From contig JAODUP010000015.1 in assembly GCA_025642065.1 (NCBI GenBank), forward strand, positions 860,001 through 924,000: DNA of 64,000 nucleotides. Reading direction: 5' to 3'. A program made the position numbers and the translations under genes. The stretch comes from Paralvinella palmiformis. Its lineage: Eukaryota > Annelida > Polychaeta > Terebellida > Alvinellidae. The notes under the pieces were generated by a model, which was given only the letters and a program-made list of their open reading frames with translations, did not search any database and was not told the origin of the DNA. This document shows positions 35,370 through 46,425 of this stretch, piece by piece; position 1 is the stretch's first letter, and each line of letters starts with the position of its first letter.

Positions 35370-36234
35370 TATACAATGCGTGATTAGACCTCTACTCTGT
35401 CTCTAGTCATTTAGTGAGAAATGGAATGTACAGTATTTACTCTGGATTTAATCATTAATCATAATGATAATACTTTGAACGCATTGATAACTACCACCAA
35501 ACAGAGGCTAGATCTACTGATATGAATGATTAGATATTACTTACTATCATTAGTCGATTAGTCATTAGATTAGATCTCGACTCTAAACTAAACTAGATCA
35601 TATGAGAATGAGTAGTCCTAAGTCTAGATCTAGTCTTCTAGAATAAAATCATTTAAATAATGAATTTAATCATAACTGTCAAATAATCACTTTAAATGTC
35701 AACGGTATAAATGGCATAATTCTATGTCAACTTACCATTTATGTCAGTACTAAATATCCGTACATTATAATGATTATAACAGATCAACTTAAGTGTCAAG
35801 GTTTTTAAAGTTTTTATTACAGTAACGCACTTTCCGGAAGCAAGAACCAAAGATACTAGGCTATTTCGTTCGACCATTGTGTTGTCCCCGATGCCTTCGT
35901 CTCGATCTCGAAATATTCGTCCCTCTATAATGATTTTGATAATTACCTTGGATATGTTTGTTTTTAAATTTTAGACTACACCCAGATCATTAAATTAGAA
36001 TTCTAACAAATTGGTACATTGACAATAAATCGGATATTTGAAAAATATGAGTATATCTTTGATTGCTATTCCCACAAACAAATTAACGTTATGATAGCGT
36101 TACGGGGCCGCCAAAGACCATATAGAATACGATCTTTGGTTAAAACACAAGTTATTACTAAATAGATAAAATACAATGTATTACTAATTAGTTAAAATAC
36201 AATTTATTACCAAATATTTTTAAAAAACACAGAT

Positions 36235-36297
36235 TTACAGGAACAAAAAATACATACCGGTACACACACACACACATATATATATATCTATATATAA
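36235..36297. repeat. CA-TA compound microsatellite
   Basis: CACACA followed by TATATA, just before the LINE fragment. Confidence 0.85.
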
Positions 36298-36299
36298 TA

Positions 36300-36803
36300 A
36301 ATTGTCTCTCCATCTTGGAAAGACACAGGTAAATTCTCTTTGCACCAAAGAGGAATCTTCAAAACAAAATCCAATCAAGTCAAATGCGCAGATAATTTCT
36401 TGTCATGTTGGACGAAGGTCAAATACTTTGGTGTCGAACTTGACCAATCTCTTGCTGGAGACTGTATTGCGGATAAAACCATCAGCAAATCAAATTCAAA
36501 ATTAAAATTGCTAACTGCAGCATTAATCCAATGCCACTTTGACTATGCCAGCTCATCATGCTATTCTGGATTGCCCAAGAATTACAAAGCTAGGCTACAA
36601 TGTACCCAAAACAAAATTATTCGATATCTTTTGAAGGCAACCCCTTGGAATCATATTGGAGCAAATAAGTTTAAATTGGTAAATATGTTGCCGGTGGAAC
36701 CCCGTGCCAAACAACTCAAACTAAATCAAGTTCACAATATTCTAAATGGCAGAGCCCCCATTTACTTAAATACTGCTTTCAAGATTAACAACATCCCAAC
36801 ATA
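36300..36803 (+). mobile_element. LINE relic, RT C-terminal region (second family)
   Basis: Frames read KLSLHLGKTQ-like, then after a shift VKYFGVELDQSLAGD, AALIQCHFDYASSSCYSGLP, QNKIIRYLLKATPWNHIG and VNMLPVEPRAKQLKLNQVHN. These are landmarks of a common invertebrate LINE RT C-terminus, unlike the L2-like family here. Ends 180 bp before the proposed POLR1D start. Confidence 0.88.
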
Positions 36804-36981
36804 ATATTAATACAAGATCCAGTACAAGACGGACATATATATCATTTTATTATATAACACAACAAGGGCGAATAGTCTCTTTTAATAAGGGCGAATAACA
36901 ATAAAAGTCGAATCGTATTTTTATATCGAGGGCGAATTCAATCAAGGGCGAATAGTCCATAACCCCATGTACACATAAAAC

Positions 36982-37011
36982 ATGTGCGCGAGTCCGGGAA
37001 AGTTAGAAGTG
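36982..37011 (+). CDS. POLR1D: Proposed 10-codon first exon of POLR1D
   Basis: Reads [10 protein letters not shown] and then a GTAAAT donor at 37012. It is locally GC-rich against an AT-rich background, has an in-frame TAA six bases before the ATG, and joins exon 2 in phase to give [12 protein letters not shown]. No better first exon was found between 35.8 and 40.58 kb. This is inference from splice phase and weak similarity, without transcript support. Confidence 0.58.
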
Positions 37012-38747
37012 GTAAATATAAGCAATTATCTTAAAGTTATAAGTATTGCTGAACAGCGAATGTAGTAGAATAGTTATTTTATATATGATATTCTTGCCAC
37101 GGAATGTGCATATTATCATATATGCTCAATCAGTGACAATGTTGGAACACAAACTGACAGTCACAGTGACAGTGCTGAGTCAGTGAGTGTAGATCTAAGA
37201 CTAAGTCAGGTGTTGCCATGATACTTATAATGATGATTATATTAGATATAGACTAGAGTAGAGTCTAGATCTACACACCAAACAAAAATATTCCAAAACA
37301 CAATCATGACAATGCTGATGAGATCACTGCCATCAGATAAGTATGGTAGTAGATCTACACAACATGTTCCTGCAGTAATTGCAGCGTGGAAAAAAGACAG
37401 CCAAATATTCGTGAGGCGATAAATATTGGACGTTGTTGCGTAGTTGAATATCAGAAACCTGTTCGCTGCCGTTGAAACCATTGACCTGAAAAGGTTTCTT
37501 TCAGGTCACTGGTGGCAACTGTGGTAAAGAGCTAAGCACTGAGCACTATTTTGGGGTTTTTCTGATGCTCGAACAAGGATATAAAGATCCGAGCACTCTG
37601 CAGCAACCATATCATATGTCCTGCAGTAAATCATTCATGAAATTAACAACCCCCCTATAAGAGGCCGTGCCCTACAGTGACGGCGGATGTGTATGTCTGG
37701 AATCAGTGTTAAGTACTCAGCGCTATTGGGAGCCTGCGCATTGAGTGCTCGGACATTTAGCGACAGCGAACAGGTTTCCTATGCTCGGCTACGCAACCAC
37801 TTCGATAAATATTTACTTATAATTAACAAAATAAGGATATATTTCTTCAAATAACTTATGTTTACTTTGTTCTTGTGGGCAATTACTAATTACCTGTAAA
37901 TGCTTCTAAGCAACTTTTCACAAAATATCAACCTATAAATAAGTTTCTATATCCTTCATAAAAATAAAAAAGTAACTAACATCAGGTATATGACAGGTAA
38001 CAGGAATAAGTATGGTGTATGTTGGTGTTAATGCCACAACACTAAATGTTTGGTTTAATAATAAAACCAGTGAATGGGGTATGTGATGTAGATACATATT
38101 TTAGTTATTATTGTACTGTGGCTGGTAGATATATAGGGTGGTCACTGCCAGAGTATTTTTTTGTGTCCTCAGTTTATTTTTTAATGTTCCCCTTTATTTT
38201 TAATAATTCAGTAGAGACGGCAGCGCCATTTAACGTGGTCAGCCACCCATGTGAGCCGAGAAATTAATATCTGGAAAAGTTCCCACCTCTTGCGGGATTT
38301 GAACCTGTGACCGTTGGCACCAAGTGCTGGGTGCTTAACCGCTAGGCCACCGGAGCTCACAATTCTTCAAATTGTATTAATTTTTTTATATATCAACTAC
38401 AGTGTAGTTTGTTTTGTAGACTCTTTTGGCCTAATATATTTTACCATGAGTAGGTACTCTGAGTACCTACTTGGAATACCTACTCAGAGTAGTTTATATT
38501 CCGCGTTTATCATGGAAGAAATATTTTTTAATTAAAAAGTTAAATGGTAAATTAATTTGTGAATTTAAATTTAGTTTTCCCATTCTAAACATTGACTAGG
38601 GGTAAATTCCTAAATAGCAATATCTCTATAGATTACAGACATGCTATGTGGTGTTGTCACACTGTTTGGGCAGAGCCCACAGTATCTAGACCATTCTAAT
38701 TGGTTAAAGGCTTACGTGGGGTGCCATGGTCAGTGTGGATATCTGAT

Positions 38748-38785
<38 letters not shown>

Positions 38786-41700
38786 AACCAAAGTTCTGGA
38801 TCAATTTGGTTCCAGTATATTGGTAACACCATATGTAAGTGTTAACATTACAAAAGCCTAACCACAAGGCACTTTTAGCTAAAGAGATATTTGAAGATAT
38901 CAAGTGGTGCATCATAGTCTTGGGTGCATCCCCATGTAAAAGTGTATTTTGTTATAGTCAAAGATGTATTTATATGTTTTTGCTTAGTTCTGCCCAGCAA
39001 GGGTCAGATCCTGTGTTTACTTTCACAACCTTACTGGGTACTAAACCACTTACATATGGTAAGTTTACAAAAGATCACAAATGGTTATTAAAACAGTTAG
39101 GTCTGGGGACAGGCTATAGTAGTCACAGTTTTAGGAGAGGAGCAGTAAGTTTTTGCTCCAGATTGGCATTCCAGGTGAGATGATAACATTAATTAATTCC
39201 TAAATAGCAATATCTCTACAGGTATTCTATGTAGTGGTGTCACAGTGTTGTGGGCGGAGCCCACAGTATCCAGACCATTTAATTGGTTAAACACTCACTT
39301 GGGTGCCATGTTTGGTGTGCGTATCTGATATATTATATATATATATATATAAGGAACCTGTCTGGAGATTCTCACCAGAGTGAGCTCCGGTGGCCTAGCG
39401 GTTAAGCACCCGGCACTTGGTGCCAACGGTCACAGGTTCGAACCCTGTAAGAGGTCGAAACTTTTCCAGGGATTAATTTCTCAGCTCACAACATCATGGG
39501 TGGCTGACCACGTTAAATGGCACTGCGTCTCCACTGAATTATTTAAAATAAGGGGGGACGTTAAAAACCCCTGAGGACGTAAAACACTCTGGCAGTGACC
39601 ACCCTCAGGGTATTTTGGCTCCATCTTTCCGTACTGCTCCCCTGTGAGTGGTGGGGGAGGAGGTTTCTCAATCACTCCAACATAGAGGTTGTGCTGATTA
39701 AGCGACAGCCTGGGGATTCTCCCTGAATAACAAAACAAACAAGATTCTCCCCGATATTGGAATAGACCATCAATTCCAGAATTGAATTGACCCCATCTTT
39801 GGACGTGATAACACTTTTGACCAGGCTATTTTATTGCGTTTTTTCTCCATTTGAGAACATGAGAATAACGACATCCCATAATTTAGAAAAATTAATCACT
39901 GATTTGTTGTACTTTTAATACTATCGTTTTAACCCATTAGAATTATGAATTGTGTCAGTTAGCAACTATATTGATATATTTAAATAGATGGTTAATCCTA
40001 TATTAGATTCTGTGATTCTATTATGATATGAACTTTGTCTAAATAAAGTAGCCTTTCTTAGCCTTATTTTGATGGTGTGTATTTACAGTATTATTGCAGG
40101 ACACTCTGACCTGTGATTCACTTAGCTATACTCGCTAATCTCTTTTACGAAAGATTGTTGGGTTATTTCATCATTAGCTCCTCAATTTGTGTCACCATCA
40201 TATGGCAAATAATTCCGATGGTGCAGTGTTTAGAACACTGTGTTGCAAACCTGTAGGTTGTGTATCTGAATCTGGCTCATGGAGTCATACATGTGTTTAT
40301 GGGATTTGTTTCTTTAGACAGTCACCTCTTGCTCGTGTGTCATAGATCTGACACCAGAGTTAGGAGACGAACAAAAAGAGTCAACACTAAGCCTTGATCA
40401 GTTGGCTGGTCAATTGGCTGGTTCTTTATTTCTTAATTTATTGAACAAAATTCCATCCATCAAAAAGGATGGTAGAAATGAATAATAATCACTTGGCTGA
40501 TATTAATAATATGCCTTGATACTTTTACATAATCACAACATTATATCACTTTGGTTAGCTAACAGACTGTAATTGTCTTAATCACAGGTGACTCTTGAAG
40601 GTGAAGAAGATGAAACCTGTAGAACATTTGTTGTTAAAGGTGAAGATCATACCCTTGGTAACTCTCTACGGTATCTGATAATGAAAAAGTAAGATGGCTT
40701 TTTACTTGGGGGAGGTATTTACTTTAGTTTGTTGCTATGGTTGATGATAGTTCTTTTGGTTCACAAACTTTCATATACCAATAAATGGTTGTTGATATCT
40801 CATGTTTTACAGTCCGGATGTCGAATTTTGTGGATACAGTGTACCACATCCTTCTGAAAATAAAATCAATATCAGGATACAGACGAAAGGTAAGAATCAC
40901 CTATCAGCAATTTACAAAGAGGCTGCTTTTCGTCTATGCCTTATATTTACAAACAGTTGCATCTTGCTAGTTAGGATGATTTGTTTCAAAGAGCTAGTCA
41001 ACAACACACAGTCTATCTTTATGGCCAAACATTGATGTCTGGGAAATTTCCATGTTTTTCACAATCCACCTTACATTCTGTGCTTAATTTTAGCTTTCCA
41101 CACACTTATATTTGTATAAGTGTGTGTAATGTACTTATCATTTTCATTAGCAGTCCTGTTTTATTCAGAGTTATTTAAATATTAGATATTGTGAAGCCTT
41201 ACTTTGTCAGCAAATATTCAGCCTGGTGACAGTTACAGTAGTACTACTAATAGGTATCCCAACTAAAATATTTCAACTTGTATAATGATATTAAAATTGA
41301 GCTCATAAGAAAAAGACCTCATGCTGAAGTAAAAAAAATACTTTATTTGAACAACATTTACTAAGTTACAGTACTAGGCTAGTAAAATTTATGATCTACT
41401 AAATCAACAAATTTCTAACTAGCCTATTAAATAGTTTTGATGGCCCAAAAAGAAAATTTACTAGCCCAGTGGGTCACCAAGTGCAATGAAATAATGCACA
41501 CCCTCCCCCCATACTATATTGTCAAGTGCAATTTACCATGCATTGTAAGTTCAGAGCTCCTTGTGAAAACTATTATCTTTATTTATTTATAGCAGAATAT
41601 AATATTATCTGCCTAAAATATTAACATAAATATTTACTTATTAATATTTTTAGTGGGCATATTCCATAGAATTATTACTACAGGTTCTTACATTTCTTGG

Positions 41701-44657
41701 TGCAAATTTCCACACATAAAACAAACACAAGATTCCCCTATATATTTCTTCATAAAAGCACTAGTCCAGTCAGGCTCGTATTTTGGGCAAGTCACTAGTT
41801 TTGAACTTCCAGGGTACTAATTTTCTGGCCCTGATATTTAGTTTACTGTTCTAGGAACTTTAGCGCTAAAGGTCTTAATTGTCTTTGTACTGTTTGACCC
41901 ACTATAGTATAGAGATTACACTGTTCTTGTGGAAATTTGGGATGAGATCCCTGGCTGTAGCCAGTTGGGCACAGCCATATGCCTGTTTTTAGGTACCACT
42001 TTTAGCTCCATACTCCACAGTTATCCATCAGTAACCAACCAACTAATTGATCTGTGACTGAGTCTGTGACATTCAGTGAGCACCACAAAGGTCAGCAGCT
42101 TGTTAGTGGATTTGAACCAGTGACTTCCTAGTTTCTAATCCACAGCATTATCACTGAACCATCATGATCCATTACATTAATGGTCATTATAAATTGTAAT
42201 TGAAAATTGTTTAAAACTATAGGAAGACATAATCTGCTCATGTATTTACAATTTTGTTATTGAAATAAAGCTGAATCTTGGGGGAAAGCAATGAAATCCA
42301 GCTTTCATGTTACTCTCATTTCAAACTACTGGCCATACCAATGGCACAGTGGTTTGAGCACTGTGATATAAACCTCCAGATTGTGGGTTTGAATCTGGCT
42401 CATATCTGTTACAAGGACTATGTTTCACAAAGCAGTCACCCCGGGATCCCAACTGTGACCAACAGAGAGGCTAAACAACTCGACTCATGTCGACTCTGTA
42501 CATATAGAATCTCTTTGGAAATAAATCACTTAAAATACACCAGAGGTAGATCCATGACCTATCTGGTAGTACAGTTAGTCACAGATCTGTAGTACATGAG
42601 TTCAAACCCTGGCCTGGCTATGTCAGAAAGCTGTTTCTTCTCTCAATTTGCCTCATTATCTAGGGAGGTTGCTAGGACAATTTACAATACCATGTGCACA
42701 AAAGTAGCAGTAAAACAGCAACACTTATACTTTTACCTTACATACATTAGGTTTATTTTATTGTATATTTAAAAAGAATATAATTAACTGGTTTTATGTA
42801 CATTATATATTCTTTTTTTGACTATAATAAACTGACTAAAGGGAAGTCGGTTTTTCAATATGGATGCATGATTCATATCTATTGGCATTACACATGTAAC
42901 CAGTATAACCAGTACATGCTGACACTTATTCAAATTTAAAGGATCAATTCACCCTCAGATAATATGATTGAAAAATGTGTAATGCATATAAAAGTAATAA
43001 AAAATCCCACAATAATAATCGCAAACTCTACCTGGTATCATAGATATGAGGAAATACTGCTGGTTACTGAAAGGTAGCTATTACTATTACTGCTTCCTCA
43101 AATTCCAAATTGTATGGCAGGAGGGAAAAAAGTTCTGATCTCAGATGGCACAACGATTATGTAGCCGTCTGGATCCCAATTAAGTCAGATCACAGATGGT
43201 CAAGCTTAGCCATTTTCCTGACCTTACCCCTGTGCACAACCTAACTGGTGGTACCCAGTCATCGGTTCATTTACATAAATCTGACAGCTCAGTAAATGCT
43301 TGTTATAATTGTAGAAAACAATTGTCTTAGGGAATTACAATATTTAATTTTCTTTAGTCATTTCAGTAACATACGAAACTGTCTGGACCAACTATCTTGT
43401 AATATTTATAAATATACCTTTGTTCCCAATACTCATTTTTTCACTGACCCCCGTTTATATTGTTATTACTGGATAATACAACATCTCATGTTAAGTGACA
43501 TCAGGTCTGTATCTGGCTTCAAAATGACAGTGCCCACAGATCATTAATAATTGAATAAAAAGCACTTTCAACTGAATTATTTAATGTGTGGTAACGCTGA
43601 TTGATCGTGTTCATATTTTGAGATTATTTATAATTTGTGTGAGCTTATATTTGTATTGGTCCTATAATTTTGAAATGAAGGTGAACTGTTGTTTTAATTA
43701 AGAAATCGCTGAAAGGTGTGAGTTAAATGCTTTTGCGTTGAACTGTCAGAATAACTAATTTCTTTACCTGTTCTTTCTACCGTAGGTACTTCTGCAACAG
43801 TTATTTTAAAAAAGGGACTTGAAGATCTTAATTCTTTATGTGAACATGTGTTGTCCACTTTTAAGGTAATTTTAAGTTATTTATAACCTTCTAGTAACCT
43901 GTATTGTTCTTAAAGTTAATTATTCGAGGTGTTTGACATGGTTTGACCTTTTTATATTACAGATTTAATTCTATATTAACTCCTAGTTCAATCAAACTTT
44001 TATCATTATTACACTTATGGCAACATTTTGATAGAAATTGATTAATGAATTATCCATATTCATTATATAGTTGATTTAATAACAGTCCAGTTTGGAGGCA
44101 GGATGTGTCACTTGTTGTAATTTATAATCTTACAATTAACTACAACTAGTTTGTTATATTTCTGTTCATTATTTTTATAGTCATTAAAACATTCTTGTGA
44201 TCAGTGTCACGGTGTGAATCCATTGAAAAATGTATTGGCGGGGGGTTGTATATCTTAGAAACTTTCACCACAAATGATGAAACATTATGTTATTTTGATA
44301 TATCTGTCAGTTTGACAGCTGAGATATGTTAATAAAACGCTCATCCAGATATCTTTCAAAGGGATCCTCTCATTGGCTGTAGGCCTAGAAATCATTTGTC
44401 CCTTGCTTCGCATGCCTTATTATTTTCCAGCTTTTTTCTTTCTCCTCTGTTCTCACCCCTGTACAAGCTACATAATAACATTAGTGTATTTCTCAGCAAA
44501 CTGCAATCATAAAACATTATTGATGAACCACATCATGGTAGTAAAGAATTATTTTATTTTATTAAAATATAGTATTATTTTTATTTTTCAGAGTAGTGTA
44601 AAACACTATAAAAAATCTCAACAGCATCAAGAAACAATGGAAGTAGGATCAGACTAG
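36982..44657 (+). CDS. POLR1D: RNA polymerase I/III subunit AC19 (POLR1D)
   Basis: Exons: 36982-37011 (proposed), 40588-40688, 40813-40889, 43786-43865, 44592-44657; phases agree and the protein is 117 aa. Residues 29-38 ([10 protein letters not shown]) and the following [16 protein letters not shown] are the hallmark of the RPB11/alpha-like AC19 family. AC19 pairs with AC40 (POLR1C) to nucleate assembly of RNA polymerases I and III in the nucleus. The last four exons are certain. Exon 1 is inferred: ATG plus nine codons ending K-L-E-V, an in-frame stop just upstream, a GTAAAT donor and phase 0, which fits exon 2; the 5' end of AC19 homologues has a similar LEM/LEV stretch. The N-terminus is shorter than in human (133 aa). 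A polyadenylation signal lies at 44715-44720, directly after the stop. Introns 1-3 are crowded with SINEs and MITEs. Confidence 0.92.
37435..37797. mobile_element. MITE with about 40-bp terminal inverted repeats
   Basis: The left arm GTTGCGTAG...GAAACCTGTTCGCTGCCG and the right arm CGACAGCGAACAGGTTTCC...CTACGCAAC are inverted copies. 363 bp, in POLR1D intron 1. Confidence 0.75.
37800..38135. other. Unassigned POLR1D intron 1 DNA
   Basis: Nothing recognised. Confidence 0.45.
38139..38360 (-). mobile_element. tRNA-derived SINE, family B
   Basis: The minus strand begins GTGAGCTCCGGTGGCCTAGC, has B-box GGTTCAAATCCCGC, and a body containing a TGGCTGACCACG motif. Confidence 0.85.
38366..38580. 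mobile_element. Left part of an interrupted MITE M2 copy
   Basis: Shares the GAGTAGGTACTCTGAGTACC block and TTAAATGGTAAATTAATTTG with 29140-29300. The matching right end is at 39755-39800, 1.2 kb away. Confidence 0.65.
38604..38784 (+). repeat. Direct repeat D1, left copy
   Basis: TAAATAGCAATATCTCTA through GAGCCCACAGTATC, AATTGGTTAAA, an AT run and AAGGAACC. Repeated at 39196-39360 in the same orientation. Confidence 0.85.
38839..39190 (+). pseudogene. Tyrosine recombinase fragment (mobile-element type)
   Basis: Open for 114 codons. SDPVFTF and KPLTYGKF lead to [12 protein letters not shown], which holds the HxxR active-site box of tyrosine recombinases as found in DIRS, Ngaro and Crypton elements. 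A one-base loss just after (GIPGEMI appears in another frame) and the missing catalytic Tyr region show it is dead. Flanked by direct repeats D1. Confidence 0.75.
39196..39360 (+). repeat. Direct repeat D1, right copy
   Basis: Diverged but collinear copy of 38604-38784, including the AT run and AAGGAACC. Confidence 0.85.
39380..39745 (+). mobile_element. tRNA-derived SINE, family B, long copy
   Basis: Same head as the copy at 38139-38360 (GTGAGCTCCGGTGGCCTAGC, B-box GGTTCGAACCCTG) with a longer body (GGCAGTGACCACCCTCAGGG) extending to 39745. Confidence 0.88.
39755..39800. mobile_element. Right part of an interrupted MITE M2 copy
   Basis: ATTGGAATAGACCATCAATT and AATTGACCCCATCTT match the right end of the M2 copy at 29356. 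Confidence 0.6.
40213..40440 (+). mobile_element. tRNA-derived SINE, family C
   Basis: GGTGCAGTGTTTAGAACACTG (A-box side) and ATCTGAATCTGGCTCATGG (B-box side). Body with CAGTCACCTC and CACTAAGCCTTGATCAGTTG. In POLR1D intron 1, about 150 bp before exon 2. Confidence 0.65.
41940..42170 (-). mobile_element. tRNA-derived SINE-like copy
   Basis: The minus strand has ATGGTTCAGTGATAATGC and CACTGGTTCAAATCCAC. In POLR1D intron 3. Confidence 0.6.
42345..42510 (+). mobile_element. tRNA-derived SINE, family C
   Basis: AATGGCACAGTGGTTTGAGC and GTGGGTTTGAATCTGGCTC, with the CAGTCACC body motif shared with 40213. Confidence 0.65.
42535..42735 (+). mobile_element. Diverged tRNA-derived SINE-like copy
   Basis: GAGTTCAAACCCTGGCCTGG B-box-like block and a CCATGTGCACAAAAGTAGC tail that resembles the family A tail. 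Confidence 0.5.
42940..43693 (+). mobile_element. TTAA-flanked MITE, copy 3 (diverged, 754 bp)
   Basis: Starts AGGATCAATTCACCCTCAG and ends GGTGAACTGTTGTT between TTAA sites. The interior shares TCCCACAATAATAATCGC and GGTATCATAGATATGAGG with the other two copies. In POLR1D intron 3. Confidence 0.75.
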
Positions 44658-44714
44658 TTGTGGAGTTGGCTTTGCGGATGATGTTTGTATATATTTATAA
44701 GTGTAATTTTAGTG

Positions 44715-44720
44715 AATAAA
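44715..44720 (+). terminator. POLR1D: POLR1D polyadenylation signal
   Basis: AATAAA 57 nt after the stop codon, followed by a T/G-rich stretch; it gives a very short 3'UTR. Confidence 0.65.
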
Positions 44721-46425
44721 CTGTTTTAGAAAATAATTTGTTGGTCTTTTCATGTCTTCTCTCTTATTTAAACGTCATAAATAACAAATACATCTTCAGA
44801 TGATCATTATTTATCTTTTCTGTAGTGCATTAATTTATTGTAATTGACAGCATTACTTAATGACAAATGATGTTAACAGTATGATTACGTATAAATGTGA
44901 CTGCTTAGTCATGAAAATGTACTTCCTGCTCTCTAGAATCATATTCACCGATGTCTTATCAATGAAACATTTTTCTTTGTGATAAAACACACACTAAATA
45001 GATTTTTTAAAGGCCATTTTTATTCCCCTTTATTTCCAACAATAATCGTAGAATAACACAGACACAAGATGTATCACAGACAATAATAGATAACTAGAAT
45101 TAATACAACGAATCAGAAAATGTAAAACATCATACGCATACTAATATTCTGTGTATAGTTTTCTTTGCAAAATTAATGTACCTTGACTGAACTAAAATTA
45201 GTGCGTGAATGGAATGGTTCATAGCTTTGGACAAAACACTTCATATGATTAACACTGATATGTAATAATAAAATCAGTGTATCTAATTTTTCCTTCTTAT
45301 TTTAGACACCAGCTGACAAAAGATGAGCTGAATTAATTGATAACAATACATCATCACAATGCCTGCACTGCACAAAATAAGCTCAATAGTCTAGGTACTT
45401 GATCTAGCAACAGATCAAATTAGTACTTAACTACACAAGAGAATTTCTGTAATACACCTAAACAGCACAGTCTAAAATCATCTATAAAAAAAGATACCTG
45501 AAAGATCCGTCGTGAAATGATAACGTCCACATTTTGGAGACCATAGAAATTAGTCTGTATGAAGTCTGCTTAAAGCAGTGCATGATGAACATTTACACAA
45601 TGAATGATGTGCATAAAAATAACCTTACTGCCATCATAACAAATTTAGTCATATAAAATAATTTATGTACATGACATAATTAATGCCAAAATGTACAAAT
45701 CACAGACTGATCATTGTTTTATGAAAAGAGGTGTTCAGGTTACAAGTTATAGAGTAAGGCCATGATGACAATACAGTTCAGTTCATGGTGAAAACGAAGC
45801 ATGTACCAGAAATGAGGTTACTTGACTGGTCAGAAGCTACAAGTAACAAAGCTACTGCAGGTTTAGGTCAAAGCGAGTCACCGAATCACATAAAATCTAC
45901 TATAATTATAAGCACAAATACATCATGATAGGTAGTGCTATCACATACGTGCTTTTGCTGTCAAGTGTTCACATAAAACGCATGGTTTGTGCATTGTGAT
46001 TGCAGTTTTGGGGTAGGCTTTTGCCTTGGCAAAACTGCAGGCGTGGGGTGGGTGCAGGTAGTCTTGGGAATAATCACACTTCTAGGTTTCATGACAGAAA
46101 TAAAATGAATTGTAACACAATAAATAGTGTCAACTGTAACTATGTGAGAGTTTTCAAGCTCTTCACACATACATTACAAGGGCATGTAATTGTTTACCAT
46201 TGAATGTGATTATTATATATATATATATATCTTAAGACAAGTGATTGGATCCAGAATGGGTGTAACGGATTCATATTCGACATAGACACACATTTAGCAG
46301 GTGTAGGTACAAAATGAGGCTGATCTCAAATACACATAATCTTTCTTTGCAGTTACTGACTTTCTTGCTATATGTGTCTTCTATTAATAAATACTAATCA
46401 CAACACAAGTGGGATTTTTTTGTCG
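44721..46425. other. Convergent gap between POLR1D and ANKAR
   Basis: No exon seen. Most of it is probably the ANKAR 3'UTR on the minus strand, with AATAAA candidates near 45019-45034. There is an AT run at 46215-46230. Confidence 0.5.

Noticed and set aside
36302..36804. Host gene exon upstream of POLR1D
   Set aside because: The protein is a LINE reverse transcriptase C-terminus with frame shifts.
38280..38360. tRNA gene
   Set aside because: A/B boxes and a tRNA-like head are present, but the sequence continues into a shared body and occurs again at 39380, so it is a SINE.
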